64,000 nt of DNA from Haemonchus contortus. Its lineage: Eukaryota > Nematoda > Chromadorea > Rhabditida > Trichostrongylidae. A model generated the notes under the pieces. The model did not search any database, was not told where the DNA came from, and saw nothing but the letters and a program-made list of their open reading frames with translations. Positions 37,901 to 50,900 of this stretch are shown piece after piece. Within the stretch, counting starts at the first letter, position 1. Every line of letters begins with the position of its first letter. The stretch is from NCBI GenBank assembly GCA_000469685.2, contig LS997565.1, positions 48,480,336 to 48,544,335 of the forward strand. Direction: 5' to 3'. The position numbers were made by a program, and so were the translations under genes.

Positions 37901-39964
37901 TTACAACTGTGGAGCTTCGACTCTTTTACAGACGATAGAACCATAGGGCCACACCTGGTGTTACCAAATACAAACACTCACACTTCACACAGATGTAACG
38001 TGGCACTTTCGGTGACTTTTCCTTGCAGTTGTAGCAGACCATACTGAAATAACTTTCGTTGAATTTTAGGAAAACTGTATGCCTTTGTACCGGAGAAAGT
38101 TTCACTCACCTTCCATCAACACACCATGCACCATCCTCCAGACTTCCGTCACAGCTTGCACATCTGAAGCAATCCGGATGGAAGCAGTAATTCGCTGACT
38201 TCATCACTTTTCCGACGATAAAAGAATCTGAAATTTTATGAAATCAGTGAACCTATCTTTTTGTACCCCGTTGCTCACATCTTTCTAGAAATCTTTGATT
38301 GGTACTTTCTTTTGAAACTACTCACCCCATGTAACGAGGGTAAGAAAGCCTTCCCGGAAGAATGAAAAGCAGTTTCAATGGCGAACTTATGACTGCTGTC
38401 ATTATATCAGAGCATCTGGCTCCGAAAACGATTTGAAGTCGCTTCTGCTTCCAGTGCTTCCAGCCGTGCCTAACTCACCATTATCCTCAACTCAGTACCG
38501 AGCATCTTCTCTGTTACTCTTGATAGCAAAATTTTTTATGCATCTGTTTTATTATCTTTATTTTATTTCACCTTTATTTTTTTTATTTACTCGTTCCAAT
38601 CAAACTTAGAAAGAAAACCACCAACACAAAGATGTTGAGAAGAAGAGTAAGAAAGGGGGGGGGGGGGGGTGGGCGTTTCCAATTTAATGGATAGAGGGGG
38701 TGCTCTATGAGCTAATTTGTACCTTTTTACCCCTCCCGAGGTCGACCATTATGCTTTAACTTTCTTGTGATAGTATCCCATTCCCATGGTAAGTTGACGC
38801 CACAACAGTGGGGTAAACAACATAATGTCAACACTCACTTGTTGAGCTGCGTAACAGAGATATTTGTCAGAGAGCTCAGGAAAAGGCAGATATTCGCCTT
38901 CTTGATTATAAATATACTTGATTCGGGCAGCATGGTCTTTAGCAGTCTTCTTACCAACACATAGGGATCGGCAACGATGGTGCCCGTTTCAAGCATCTGG
39001 GAAGCTGATAGGCGAAAATATATCGCCTTTTCCCAATATATGAAACAATCTGGCGTCTTGATAGCGTGAGTAGCAATTGGCAATACTCGTTACGCACCCA
39101 TAATTTATCCATCACTTTCAATGAGGGGCTCTCCTAATGGGATTGTTCTCCTGAAGGCAGGTGATTACCAGCTACCGCTCACCCACTAAACTGAATGTCC
39201 TTTTGTGACCTTTCCAATGAATGTCGGCTTTGAAAGCATTCAACCCTCCTTTCCCTCCTCTCTTCCTCTTCTCTCTCCCTCATACCCCTGCTCCCTGATC
39301 TTTTTTTTCGGCCTAGGCATTATGGGACAAGTTTTCCCACGATTGTGCTCGACCCTGGCGTTGCTTCGATACGAATTTTGTCACCCTCTCGTGGGAATAC
39401 ACAAAGGAGGGCTGAGCCCAACAATGTACTAGTTATCGATGGAACACAGAAAACCAATCACTTCTAGGTGTTCCATATGATATGAGGGGGTCATCGACAG
39501 CCAATGTCGGGTTTAAAAAAAAGGAATTCAAAACAGTTACCCGGCCGTCATTTTTCCCAAGCAGTTTGCAGACTCGAAAGAGCTTTTCAAAAATTCAAAG
39601 GTCTTTATTGGGAAAAAATACGGACTCACTGCATTTCGTACATATTGGAGAGTACAGCACCTCGAAATCGTGCTTACAATAAAATCGCCCGTCCACCTCG
39701 AAAAAGTCTTCATTCAAATCTAGTGATAGAAGACACTGTGCACATCTGAAAATGGCAGAAGCCCAAATACGTTTTAAGAGGTCGTTTGAAGAGTAACAAA
39801 TCAGTAAGCGTCACATACCGGAAGCATCCTTGATGCCAAGATGTCCCTTCCAGAGCTACATAGAGCTCATCTTCACGAAATGGCTGATGACACCGATTAC
39901 AGGTGCGTGCAAGAGATTCAAGCTCAGCGACGACATCTGCCGCTGACCTCAAAAAGAGTGGCAT
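34913..39964 (-). CDS. pin-2: PINCH-family five-LIM adaptor protein (PIN-2-like)
   Basis: There are nine exons: 39819-39964, 39630-39745, 38110-38227, 37982-38043, 37122-37206, 36914-37070, 36764-36856, 36124-36248 and 34913-35009. They sum to 999 bases (332 residues) with every junction in phase, close to the usual PINCH length. Five LIM domains start at about residues 22, 84, 145, 203 and 265, each with C-x2-C / H-x2-C / C-x2-C spacing; for example WHQGCFRC in LIM1 and FHPDCFRC in LIM2. PINCH proteins bind integrin-linked kinase through LIM1 and join the ILK-PINCH-parvin complex at integrin attachments such as nematode muscle dense bodies. The nematode paralogue UNC-97 is very conserved. 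This sequence is clearly more divergent (CASCHKP in LIM4), so PIN-2 is the better match; that is an inference. The short intron 37071-37121 is 51 bases; the last intron is 1.1 kb. Confidence 0.85.
38655..38669. repeat. G tract (15 G)
   Basis: There are fifteen consecutive G on the plus strand, followed by T and three more G. The tract lies in the intron between the second and third pin-2-like exons. It could form a G-quadruplex in single-stranded DNA; it lies on the strand opposite to the transcript. Confidence 0.9.
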
Positions 39965-39985
39965 TGAGTGAAGAGAGCTGAATCA
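39965..39985 (-). promoter_or_regulatory. Acceptor-like site before the pin-2-like start codon
   Basis: On the minus strand the sequence GATTCAG ends about 14 bases upstream of the ATG at 39962-39964. It is a normal acceptor and could be a spliced-leader trans-splice site, or the acceptor of an unseen 5' UTR exon. Confidence 0.4.
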
Positions 39986-41882
39986 TTCCATGCATTGAAC
40001 CATAACACGAAGTGCCTGACTCATCCCATACGATACATCGCTCCGGCCCCCTATACCCCATTCCCATAGCTATGGAAAATGTCAGAATTCCCACCGAGCG
40101 GCTTCTGTTTTCCAACGAATCTCATCGTTACTGATTCTAGTCGCCATCCTGGCGGCAAACACAGCTGGTAATGGGTGAAAAATTGATGAAGGCTAGAGGT
40201 TACAGTTAGCTACAGCACTGCAAATATCGGGGCACTGTATGATTTCAAAGGCGAAGGCGTTCAGCTATTAGCTTATCGCCGACGCTATCGCAATACTTGA
40301 ACATCGATCGATTGCACGTCTTCAAAAGGAAATCGGTCATCTATCTGAAAATATCGTATCTTCGGATCAAAAAGCAAAAAATTGCTAAGAAAATGTGATA
40401 ATTATTTGCCACCATTCTGTCAGGGTCATCTGCAAAGTCCTACAGTAAGCGAACTTTTCAGAAAAAAAGCTCCCGAGGAAAGTTGGTGCTGTCCGGACAA
40501 AAGGTGCAACTTACTGGTAGAAAAATAGAAAAATAGGATTTTTGGGAGAGGGTTGCTCACGCGGGAGTTCAGCGTGGGTCCTTCAATTCAACCCTTGCCC
40601 CAAGAAGTTACATCGAGCTTTCAGAGACGCATCTGTATAGGGCCCAAAGAGAGGAATGTATTGGTTTTCGTATCTTATTTGTTTTTACGGATAATTGTAT
40701 CAGGTGATAAGGGCCCGTAGTTGCTAAAGCAAAACCCAAGAATGCAATTCTGGATCTTATTTGTCACAAGACAACCGGGCCGTTCTTCCAGACTCGGTTC
40801 ACTGCCGGTAGAATGAGAGGCTGAAAGAATCGATTCGTCCATCGGTATCTAGTAAAACTTGTATTGATTTTGTTACTGTGAAGTCAGCGCTACTAGTAGA
40901 GAAGTCGAATCCCTACAATGCAACGAAAAAATAATCAGCGTCCGAGCCTTTAACCTTTAACACCTTTTTTTATTTGTCGCGAAAACCTACAAGTTTTAGA
41001 CTGATTGTTAGTTGTATGGCTTATTCAAAGAAGCTGACCTGATAAAATTGCCTGTCAGCGCTGCTCACGATATGTTCACGTAAATCTCAGCAGGTTACGT
41101 AGATGTAGAGGGGTTCAACGGTGATGAAGGAAACGGAATTGTTTGCAGCAATCCGAAAACACAAAGTATTTCTTGAACTAATCATTTGGACGAGATTATG
41201 ACGACATAACGTGTTTTTGGACGAGATTCCAATTGATTACAACGACAAGAAAAGTGCTCCATTTTGGGAAGTATTACTTTCCATAAGGGCGCTAAACATG
41301 TCCGTTCTTAGCAGTATTGGGCTGCTCTGGCTGTAAGTAGCAATTTTGAGCCCTTATTCTCATCTTTCTGGGCCGCTTTTCGACATGGCAGTGTGGCCCT
41401 CTCATGAGATTCCTATCATTAGGAAGTCTCTAAAATCATATTATCGTGCACTGTACCATTAAGTACCTTTTGCGGTGTTTCATGTAATTGTAAGGCCAAT
41501 GACACACGTCCTAGAAACTCTTTTCGATAGTGACCTTCAAATTACCGCTTCTCGAACAGAGAAAAAGAAACTGCTGTCCAAGTCGTAACTGCAATCCAGC
41601 CTTAAAATGTAGTCCTAAACTGAACACAAAATCAAGATCATGATTTATTGGATGGCTCGGTTACCTTATATTTTCATACCCCGGAAGTTAGATCCCAAAC
41701 GAATTCGAAAATCATATAGTCCAATTCTGAAGTGTGGTTAGATCTGTTGTGGTTCCCTCATTGTCGGTAACTGGTCGCCGTGAAGTGGTGAGTACACAAT
41801 GTCCAATATGCAATATGATCCTCTTCCAACAGTTCTTCAAAACAATGCCATTCCTCGTTCCTACCCTTACACTGTCCTTGTC
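39986..41882. other. Intergenic, no supported gene
   Basis: I see no exon with family or splice support. The stretch should contain the promoter of the pin-2-like gene, but no core promoter element is distinctive. Confidence 0.4.
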
Positions 41883-41979
41883 GAGCGTAGAACTAGCCAG
41901 CGGCACCCAGTGTCTAGTCTACTGTTCTAACTGGTCGAGTGAAACCCCCAACTGGGTGCCGCTGGCTAGTTCTACGCTC
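41883..41979. repeat. Perfect 28-base inverted repeat (hairpin)
   Basis: The left arm 41883-41910 (GAGCGTAGAACTAGCCAGCG, then GCACCCAG) and the right arm 41952-41979 are exact reverse complements. They are separated by a 41-base loop. The arms are GC-richer than the surroundings. It could be a minimal MITE, or a transcribed hairpin. There is no obvious target duplication beside it. Confidence 0.8.
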
Positions 41980-42199
41980 TTTGCTCAGCAAAAAAAAAGC
42001 CACAGATCCTTGAGAAATTAATACGGAGGTTAGGGTCCTTGTTTACGAATCGAACAGAGGCATGCACTAGTATTTACCAAAATGGCTTTATTTATATTGC
42101 GGAAGTGAAGGCGTGTTAGCACGAATGCATGTTCGGGATCAAATCCTGGCTAGGCACTCGCTTAGGATATCAAGCCTCCCACCACGAAGGCGGCAAATT

Positions 42200-42370
42200 G
42201 TTACAAGACTCGTAGTGAAATAAAGGCGTTGACTCGTTTGACGGCTGGCCATAACATATGGTTGTTTAGGTCATATACGCATACAAACGCTTCCACAATT
42301 CTGAATGGAAATTTAATGCGTAGGCGCATCCCAGAAACGGGACTGATCAACGTCAGAGACCTTATTCTAG
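42200..42370 (+). repeat. SINE-like repeat, copy 6 (body and 3' end)
   Basis: This keeps the 3' block of the family: AATGCGTAGGCGCATCCCAG followed by AAACGGGACTGATCAACG, which matches 27038-27072 with few differences. The upstream part has GGCTGGCCATAACATATGG, resembling the copy at 17870-17930 read on its own strand. The tRNA head is missing. Confidence 0.45.
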
Positions 42371-42704
42371 ATCTTTTCGTAACGTATTCACGCTTATTAA
42401 AGCAATACGCATGTGATTGATCCATACCTTCAATGGTCAACTTCCGGAGACAAAATCATCTAATGGGGACGGGGGTGAGGTCCGGTCACCCGGTTATATA
42501 CTGGACCGTTAACGATACGGAGATTCTATAAAAGGCAATTTGAAGTTTGAAAAAAAGCGAGGCGGACTGGGCGTGTTGCGCCCTGTCCGCATCGCTTTCG
42601 CCCCTTACTAATTAGTGTTAGCGACGAGAGGTGGCTGCCCAACTACATTTTCACTGCTGAAACCATAGGAAAAGTTAGAATGGAAGAGGAATTGGTCTGT
42701 AGTA

Positions 42705-42880
42705 TAGCATCCTACAGCTAACGGAACTTTTCCCCGAGTTCCCACGGCTGACGGAAGTGGTTCTCCGGCGACTCCCCGTATCCTTCCATTGAGAATTTAA
42801 ACATTTTCCTTCATAGCGCGCGATCGTATACGGCGAGCGCGACACGCCGTTTGGGAAGTAGATGCCAGATCCATTTCTAC
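42705..42880. repeat. Dispersed repeat, copy A (paired with 43690-43800)
   Basis: The blocks GGAAGTGGTTCTCCGGCGAC, CCCCGTATCCTTCCATTGAG and CATAGCGCGCGATCG occur in the same order and spacing at 43700-43790 with scattered changes. It contains no frame of note. The two copies are about 1 kb apart in direct orientation. Confidence 0.5.
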
Positions 42881-43689
42881 CATCGCATGCGATCATTTTC
42901 TACCACTTGTTGATGACAGGATTCCTATTTCCTTCTAGTTAGAAGGTCACTATACATGTGATAAGCTACTACCAGTTTTTACCACTACCCTATAAAAGTG
43001 TTTACCTGATTCTTTCTGCACCTTCTTCATTCTTGTCCCCTCTCGTGTACAACAACCCCACACCTCTACTGTACATCCGATAAAAACAGAAGTAAACCAC
43101 AGTTTATCTTAACTATAAACAAAAAACCTTTCAAATTGGTCGCTGAGAAGACAAAGACTCGTAGTTCCCCCATTTCTTACTGGTAAACAAGACGTTTTAG
43201 ACGCAAGAACTGCTGTCAATATACCCTATTCGGTGAGCAAACAGAATAACTGAATCCGGACTTTGCGTTGGCACATGGCCAACAGACTCTAAACGGGTAC
43301 AGCTTGGTACAGTCCATCACTGTTGTTGATGCGTCGAAATCGGATTGAATATTCATGCCAGGACTCCTCGTCTTCATTGTGTGAAATACGTAATTTCATC
43401 ACACAAAGAGTCTACCTAGTATCAAAGGTAATGGTATGCACCTATGTAAACATGAGGTTGGCAATGTGCCAACGCTAACCCGAATCCAGTTAATAACAGT
43501 ACGGGTATGCGCCGCATCGGTACGCACGAGGGCCTCGTTTTTTTCTGCTAGGTGTATCGCTCACTACTGGATTCTTGAGTGCTGAGTCTGCCCTTATGAT
43601 GATTAGACGGAATGAAGTGCTTCCAAAAGTATCGGAGAACTTCGTGGAAGGAGGGGGTTGGGAGGTGAATATACTTCTCTTCGAATGCT

Positions 43690-43800
43690 CAAGGCAAACT
43701 GCAGTGGTTCCGGCCACTACCGTATCCCTCCAGTGGGAATTCCGACCCTTCTCCTCATAGCGCGCGACCGCGTGCGGCTAGAGCCACGCGATTTTCGAGA
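43690..43800. repeat. Dispersed repeat, copy B
   Basis: This is a direct, diverged copy of 42705-42880: GCAGTGGTTCCGGCCACTAC, CCGTATCCCTCCAGTGGGAA and CATAGCGCGCGACCG. It is shorter than copy A at the 5' side. Confidence 0.5.
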
Positions 43801-44624
43801 AAAAGTACCCACATCCTAATTTTTCTAAAATATTTAAATAAAGCTTATCAGATGCTGGACCCGCACGTGATGAGAAAATGGCGGCGCATCTCTATAATCT
43901 GAATAAAGTTTTCACGAGCGAAGAAGTCAAATTGAATTGAGTAAACGGAAATAATTCATACCAGGAAGTAGGAAAACATTTCTGCCAATGCCTGATTTTC
44001 AGAGGCATTGGAAAGGCTCCTATTCGGGAGTCCTTCTACCGCGGAATCACGTTTTGTGAAAGGAAGAGTTGCCGCAGGAAGAATGTTCGCTTCCGTACCA
44101 GCACGGTTCAGGAGTAACCAAACTAATAACAAATGCGCATAGTTAAGCGTACTTAAGTACACGAGCTTCTCAAACGGGTCCCAAATAGTCTTTTATACTC
44201 TGCAGGGTAAAAATTGGTTGATTCATGAACCTTATCAATCAGTAGCAGAATCACTGAACCACATAAAAGCATTGAAAAATTCTTTCCTTTATTAGAATGT
44301 CGTCATTGCAACTGTAGGTTTAATTAAGACACATTTCAATAGTGTGTAATAATGGAATAAACTACTGTCGCAGATATATAATGATGGTATCAGAAAATAT
44401 CTCGTTCAACGAGACAAATGCGAAAAAAAAAAGAAATAATCTCCAATCAAAGTGACAACATGAAATGCAATACTACTAGAAAACTTAGGGATTCAACGAA
44501 TAATGCGCAAGAGTATCACTTTGCCATGTGTATGTGGATTTGAATGGATTTTTGGAGACGAGAAGGATCAATTGAGAGGATATCTGGATAATTAGAAACA
44601 ATCTTTTATACAGGATTCATTGGT
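43801..44624. other. Intergenic, no supported gene
   Basis: A minus-strand frame at 43956-44162 has a signal-like hydrophobic start and a GTATGA donor, but its first codon is GTG and no ATG is available. I therefore do not call it a gene. The rest is A/T-rich. Confidence 0.4.
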
Positions 44625-44634
44625 TTTATTTATT
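44625..44634 (-). terminator. Candidate polyadenylation signal for the SET gene
   Basis: Two overlapping AATAAA hexamers (AATAAATAAA on the minus strand) lie about 360 bases past the stop codon of the SET-26-like gene, in a suitable A/T-rich setting. Confidence 0.45.
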
Positions 44635-44993
44635 CCAAAAGATCAATGTAATATATACATCTATCATGCATCATCTAAACTCGACTAAACTAACATCAAT
44701 TTATGAGAATATCATGCACACATGAACACAGAACGCGCACGCACCATTTGTAGTAATGAACGGAAAGATAAGCGACGATAAACTTCAGCAAATGATAATG
44801 ACAGTAGTATTTAAAGGTGAAGGGATTCACCGTGAGAGTAAACAAGATAGCGATGCGACGCACCCATGCAACAACTGACATAGGGACCGGGATTCGCACG
44901 TGAAAGGCGAGGTAGACGGTTCGGAGGAAAAACCAGAACAGCGCCGAAGCAGACGAGATTGAATGAAGGAAATGAGACGAGATCACCGGCAAA

Positions 44994-47900
44994 TCACCAA
45001 CGGGTATTACGAGTTGGACGCGGTCCTGGAGGAGGTGGAGGCGGCACATCTGAAGAAAACAAGCTATTAAAGTGTCCGTGTTCGACTTTTACTCTTACAA
45101 ATCACTGCATTTCTCTTTCTCGAAGTAGATTTGGTTACCCAGCTGCCACTGAGGTGACAGACATTCAATAAACCTAACATAAACGCAGTGGCATAACTTG
45201 GTCACAGCTGAATAACCAAAATTACATCGAGAACTTTCAGAACAAATCTTTGAAAAATCGCCCATTCTCAAATCACCTCTTAACGTCATTGCCCGATGGC
45301 TGGATGAGAGAAGTGATTTTGGAGACCGTGGAGTGCCTGCGGTACCTTAAAGCATAATCAGTATAATCCACCAAAAATAATTAAAAAAAATTGTTTATTA
45401 GAGCCAGTACAACCAATAATACAAGAACATTTCAACCTACCAACACCAAACTCCTTCGCTAAACGATCAGCAAGCGACATTCTTTCTTCGCCAGATTCTG
45501 AACTGGAGCCGATAGACATATCACTAGACGACGCAGGCACAGTACTAGCTGGAGTTTCGACTGGTGGTGGTGGAGGAGGTGGAGGTGGAGGTAACGTAGG
45601 AGCTACCGGAGGAGTAGGGATGCATGACTGAAAATGAGGCTAACAGCGAAATATCGCATTCAATCCAAAAAGAAACTGATGGGTAACACGACCACACATA
45701 ACAAATTAGACTTTTGGGAGTAACTACCTCTTCCAAAATCATTTTCTTGACCACCTCCAAATCTGGAGGTACCCCTAGTGGTGGAATGGGAACAGAACTG
45801 TCCAAAGGTCGCAGAAGGGCACTTTGATCCTATAAACAGTGGTTACGAGAGTTTTGCATGCAAATGGATCAAAAGCTGAAAAACAGCACTTGACATACCA
45901 GAGAGGTATCCATAGTGGGAATAAATGAACGGCTCGGTCGACTACTACTTTCCCCGATTCGACCTTTATGATCGTTTCCTGTCGTGCCCTGCGTCGCAGC
46001 AGCTCCAGTTGGACCACCAGCACTGTCTGAAGGCCCCATCGTACTTCGACGCCTTTTGTAGTCTTCCAAGCTTAAACGTTTCGCCTGAAACCAAGTGCAG
46101 AATAATGAGAGCTCCATGCTGACTAGAAATCATCATGAGGATCAGTACAGCACCTTTCTCACTTCAACTGGAGAAGCCAATGGCACTTGTGATGAGGTTG
46201 ACGTAGTCGTTGCCGTGTCAACAGAGACCGAAGGTAGTGTTGTGGGAGGTTGGCGTACTGACGGCTGAGGCAGAGGCCTATGCACAGTCTCAGCCAGATC
46301 GAAATCCACATGTAATCTTTCATTTAAATTTGGCATCAGGTAGCGTAAGGCCATGTTCCAATGAAAGCGAAACCCCTCTGCTGTAAATATGTATCTATTA
46401 GAATCAGAAACTTGCATGGCCTTTACAATCTTACCTTTCGCACCCATTTGTGCTAAAGCCGTGGCAGCTACATGTTCATCGGATTGGCAAGCATCTAGCA
46501 TGTGTCTCCTTTTCTTCAATGGAGGACTCATCTGTAACGCAAACATTGTAAAAATTCTCGTCAAAACGAAGACATAAAACGAATTGCTGACAGATATGTT
46601 TCATCTCTCCCTTTAAAAGTCTCTCAGTAACCATGTTCTTAGACTTTTTCAACAAAAAAAAAACTCGAAATTCGCCGCAAAGCAGACCGACCTGGACTCT
46701 TGAAGGTAAGGTGGCAATATCACTCGTGGAATCTGCCGCACACGACAGAGGCTCAGATGACGCTGTAGTATCAACCGCTTGCAAACTTTCTTCACTGACT
46801 GACTCCGCGGCGTGTCTTCGCAACCAAAGCTTTTTCCCTCCAACGCTACTTGGATTGACTGAATCGGCTGAACTGACATCCCCGGCTCCCATCGAGGTGG
46901 CAGATGAAGAAGATGTCACTTCAGGTGACGAAGCTCGTTGAGCTGCTTCTGAGAAAGCTATCGTTGTGACGTTTTAGGAAACAAACGTGCTAGGGTCTCT
47001 TACCGTTTTCTTTCACTGCTGCTGCCCAACGTTTTCTAGGTGGTTGAGCTATAGTGGACACTTCATCGACTTCGTTTTCTTTGAATTCTTCTCCTAAAAA
47101 TTAAATTCATGGAAAAGGAAAAATGAAATGAAACACGCACAGTACAACCTCCAGAAGCAAACGCACTCTTCTTCTTCCCACGTGGGCTTTCCCGGACAGA
47201 CGGCTCAACGACAGCCTCAACTTTCTTATCCTTCTCCTTCTCAGGATGTTTCTCCATGTGCCGTTTTCCAACCTTTCCACTGCTTCCAGTGCTAGATCTA
47301 GCCGGTCGTCCGGGACCCTTAAAATTGCAGACATTTCGCTAGAAGTGAAGAAAGAAGTAATTAAGATGGTGCGATTAAGATGGAGAAGACTTCTATAAGT
47401 GACTGCAGAAGAAATTGTGAATCAAACGTACTCGTTTTTCTTTGGCATCACCGGAATCCTTATGAGCTTCTGCTCTTCTTTTCTCTTTTTCCTCTTTCCT
47501 TTCGATGGCCGCTAGAGCAGCTTGCAGTTTCCTTTCTTCTCGACTCTGAAGAGTAAAGAAGGTCAGATATCTAGGAACTCAGTAAAACTGTCAAAATTCT
47601 GCACTTACAGGCTTATTCCTATCTTCTGGCAACGTGTAGTCCATTACCACTTTCAACTGCTCTATTGCTTCCCTTTTCGGGAACCGACTCGAACCTGTAC
47701 TGTTTCTACGCCTGCCACCTCTTGGTTGTTGTTCCTCCTGCAAACGGAAACGGTCATTCATACAAGCAATGAGCGGCAAAGTAAGATGTACCTTTTTGGG
47801 AGATGATGGCGCGGACTTATTTCCCTCCGAAGCTTGCTTGGCTTGTGATGACGATTCAGGTTGTTCTGTGCTAGCGGGTTCATTTACTTTCTCTTCTTCT

Positions 47901-50900
47901 TTGACTTCCTCAGCAGCACTTTCTGTTGGAGGAGGGTGGGGGGTTGAGGGCGCCTCCGCCACTTGTGGTTCTTTCTTCGCTGTTGTTTCTTCCTTTTCCT
48001 CAGTCATTTTTTCCTCCCTTCAATAGAGAAAGACAAAAGTCTATTTTTTTCCAGACAATAAATTGAAATTTACATGTTATCAGCAGTATCTGTCTCGGCA
48101 CTCTGCTCCATTGATTCATCGGATGATTTTGTGTTCTTACTATCAGAATGTCGACGGAGACGAATCCCGACCTTCTTTGGTTTTCGGCCAACAGGACCCT
48201 AGAAAGTCATTTCGAGGTGAAGAAGAAGGGTCTTAAAGTGAAAAGAACTAAGCAGAACCTTCTTCCGAGGGGTATCATCGGCCACCTTTTCCTTTTTACC
48301 GCTCCCCTTCGGTCGACCACGATTCTCTGTCTTCGGTTTCTGAGGAGACGCGGCTGCTTTTGCAGCTCGGCTCGAAGCTGTTCCATTTGAAGGTTGAGAT
48401 TGCTGTGCCGTCACATCACGATTTGAGCGTTCCTTAAATAGTAGGCATTGAGGTGCTGGAGCCACAACATGAATAACATACCTCGAATGATGCTTTGTTA
48501 CGAAGAGAGTTATTGAACTGTTTCATATAGCAATTCGGGTCTTCACCACAAGCGCATTCAACTGGTACAAGGGTGTCTCGGAAGTCGCAATCGAACGGTA
48601 TTGTGACCTACAAAGGAAATCATTATAAATTACGAAAGTCAATGACATCTATCTGGAATTGTAATTATTAGTGAAAGAAATAACCCTTGATACACATAGT
48701 AATACCTCAGTTCCTTTTTCGATTCTTTCAGAGGCAACTAACATAACGTAAATACTTCCATTTAACAAAACATGTTTGAGAGTAGAGTTAGATCGACAAC
48801 ATCTGGAAATAAAAGAGTGAAATGACTGTTTTATGAGAGGAAAATGATAAACACCTTTATAAACGAACTAATAAGCCAAAATACCTGCGCGCGAATCGAG
48901 CTTCACTTCCCTGACGGCGAGCATCAATACAAAGAAGATTTTGGCCTAAACCATTATACAAAACACAATATGGCTGCAATGCACCACGCTGCAGTCTGCC
49001 AGGACATTCATCTGGTAAGCAAACATGTCCCACATATTCCATAATGACATCGTCCTGCTTTATAGCCTCGGTTGACACAAGGCCTGACAAAAATCACAGC
49101 TCATTGACACATAAATATGTACACAAGGGATACGAACGAAAGCGTACCTTCGATATCCGGTGCTACAAACATTCGCTTTCCACGTTTCAGATCGCGCGAG
49201 TTCTCCAAAATACTCTGAGCACCAGCAGTGGTGTCGAAAAGGGCTAGCATCTGTTTTGCTCGTTTAGTGTACTCGTTGCGGCTGATCAATTGGAACTTTT
49301 TGTAAGCTGCAGGACCTCTTTTTGGGGTCTTCGCGAGCTGAAAATGAAGTTAGCATTGTGCATGAAAGAGGTGTCAGAAATAAACACAGCTTGCCACCGT
49401 TAATGTAATTACGTTATCACTAGTTCCAAGCTTTTCTCTCTACTGCATATTTACCTTACTGCTCGATGGCAAGGTCATTGCGCTAACTCTGAATATCAAA
49501 CTTACATTACGCTCCTTCAAACGTTGGCTAAGTTTAGCACGCTTCCGTTCTTCTCGCCTCCTTAACTTTTCGGCCATCTTCCGTTCTTTTTCACGAGATA
49601 CAGCTTTCAATTGCTTCAACTGAAAGCATACTCGATGTACATATGAAACATCAACATCAAGGCTTCATCAAAACACCACACTCTAAAACCCTTCACTTAC
49701 TTGCAATTCTTGAGCTTGCTTCTTTGTCCACTTAAGTGGACGGGGTTTGCAATATTCACAGAGGTAAGTATCATTTTGATTGAACTTTTTCGGGTCAATA
49801 CCCATACACTTCATATGTTGCCAAACACTGAAACAAAACAATCGTAAGGCCGTGAAGGGATGAAAAGTCCGAGGTAAGCAATTCATACGAGCGTTGACTA
49901 ATACAATCGCCATCAAAACTACATACTTGCATTGTTCACATTCCACCATCCATTCGTCATTGTGTTGCATTTCACATAGACATCGCGTTACGTAATCTCC
50001 CCATTCAGCTTCCTTAACATTTTTTTCGAATGAACTTCAGATAATACCAAGTTTATTACTATGGCAAACCTCCGTAGCTTCTTCCTCATCACTACTAGGA
50101 TCGGTACTGACGTTGGCCAGATCCTCATCCGGAGAAACTCCGTTGACTCCTAAACATTTGGACAATAGTTTAAAGAAGACAAAGCAGAACAGCAGCATTT
50201 CGCAGTAAGTTCTGTTCTACCTACCTTTCTGTTGGTAACCTGGTGAAAGTGGAGATTGGTCAATTGACGTTGAAGTTCGCTGGGATGCATGAGGTGACTG
50301 AGCTAGACCTGGACTTTGGTATGCTCCACGTAATGTTTGTGCATTTGATATAGGAGGTAAAGGCGGAGGTAATTCAGGTGCCATAGAGCCGTCATAAGCC
50401 TAAAGATAACATTGGTAATTTGAGCTCATAAATACGCTTCCAGACGCAGATACTTCAATTGAACCTACAGTAATAGGTACGACATTTCCTCTAACCGAAG
50501 AACGTCCTGTAATACGCGAAGACTGATAATCGGTGGATCTCGCGGCTCCATATGGTCCCTCAGACATTTCATGATGCAGTGGCGTGGTACTCGTTGCACC
50601 CACACCTGTGCTGCTGCTGCTACTCAACGAGGAGCGTGTTCTGCCCTGCAACAAATTATACTTAATATCTCAAAGCAAAATAAGAAATGTAAAAAAATCA
50701 CCGATCCCCTGGGTCGTCCGCGGCCTCTTGGAGCCCCCGTAGCTGGGCCTCCTGTTTCCATTTCCTCGCCTCCGCTGAATTGACTATCAGCTCCTGATCG
50801 ACGTCGCATACCGGTAGCTACATCGCTTGAGGGTCGTCGTTTCTCTCTCGCTTGAGCTTCAGATTCCATCTTCTTCTGCTTTTCTTCCATTTCCTGAAGC

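Noticed and set aside
43956..44162. Minus-strand frame with a signal-like leader and a good GTATGA donor, possibly followed by an exon at 43848-43898
   Set aside because: The frame begins with GTG, upstream codons run into a stop without an ATG, and the proposed product matches no family. It is kept only as a note.
44696..45049. Minus-strand frame of 117 codons past the SET gene
   Set aside because: It reads the last SET-gene exon and 3' UTR in the wrong phase; the in-phase reading ends at 44994.
46633..46941. Plus-strand frame of 102 codons
   Set aside because: It is antisense to the in-phase SET-gene exon at 46692-46948.
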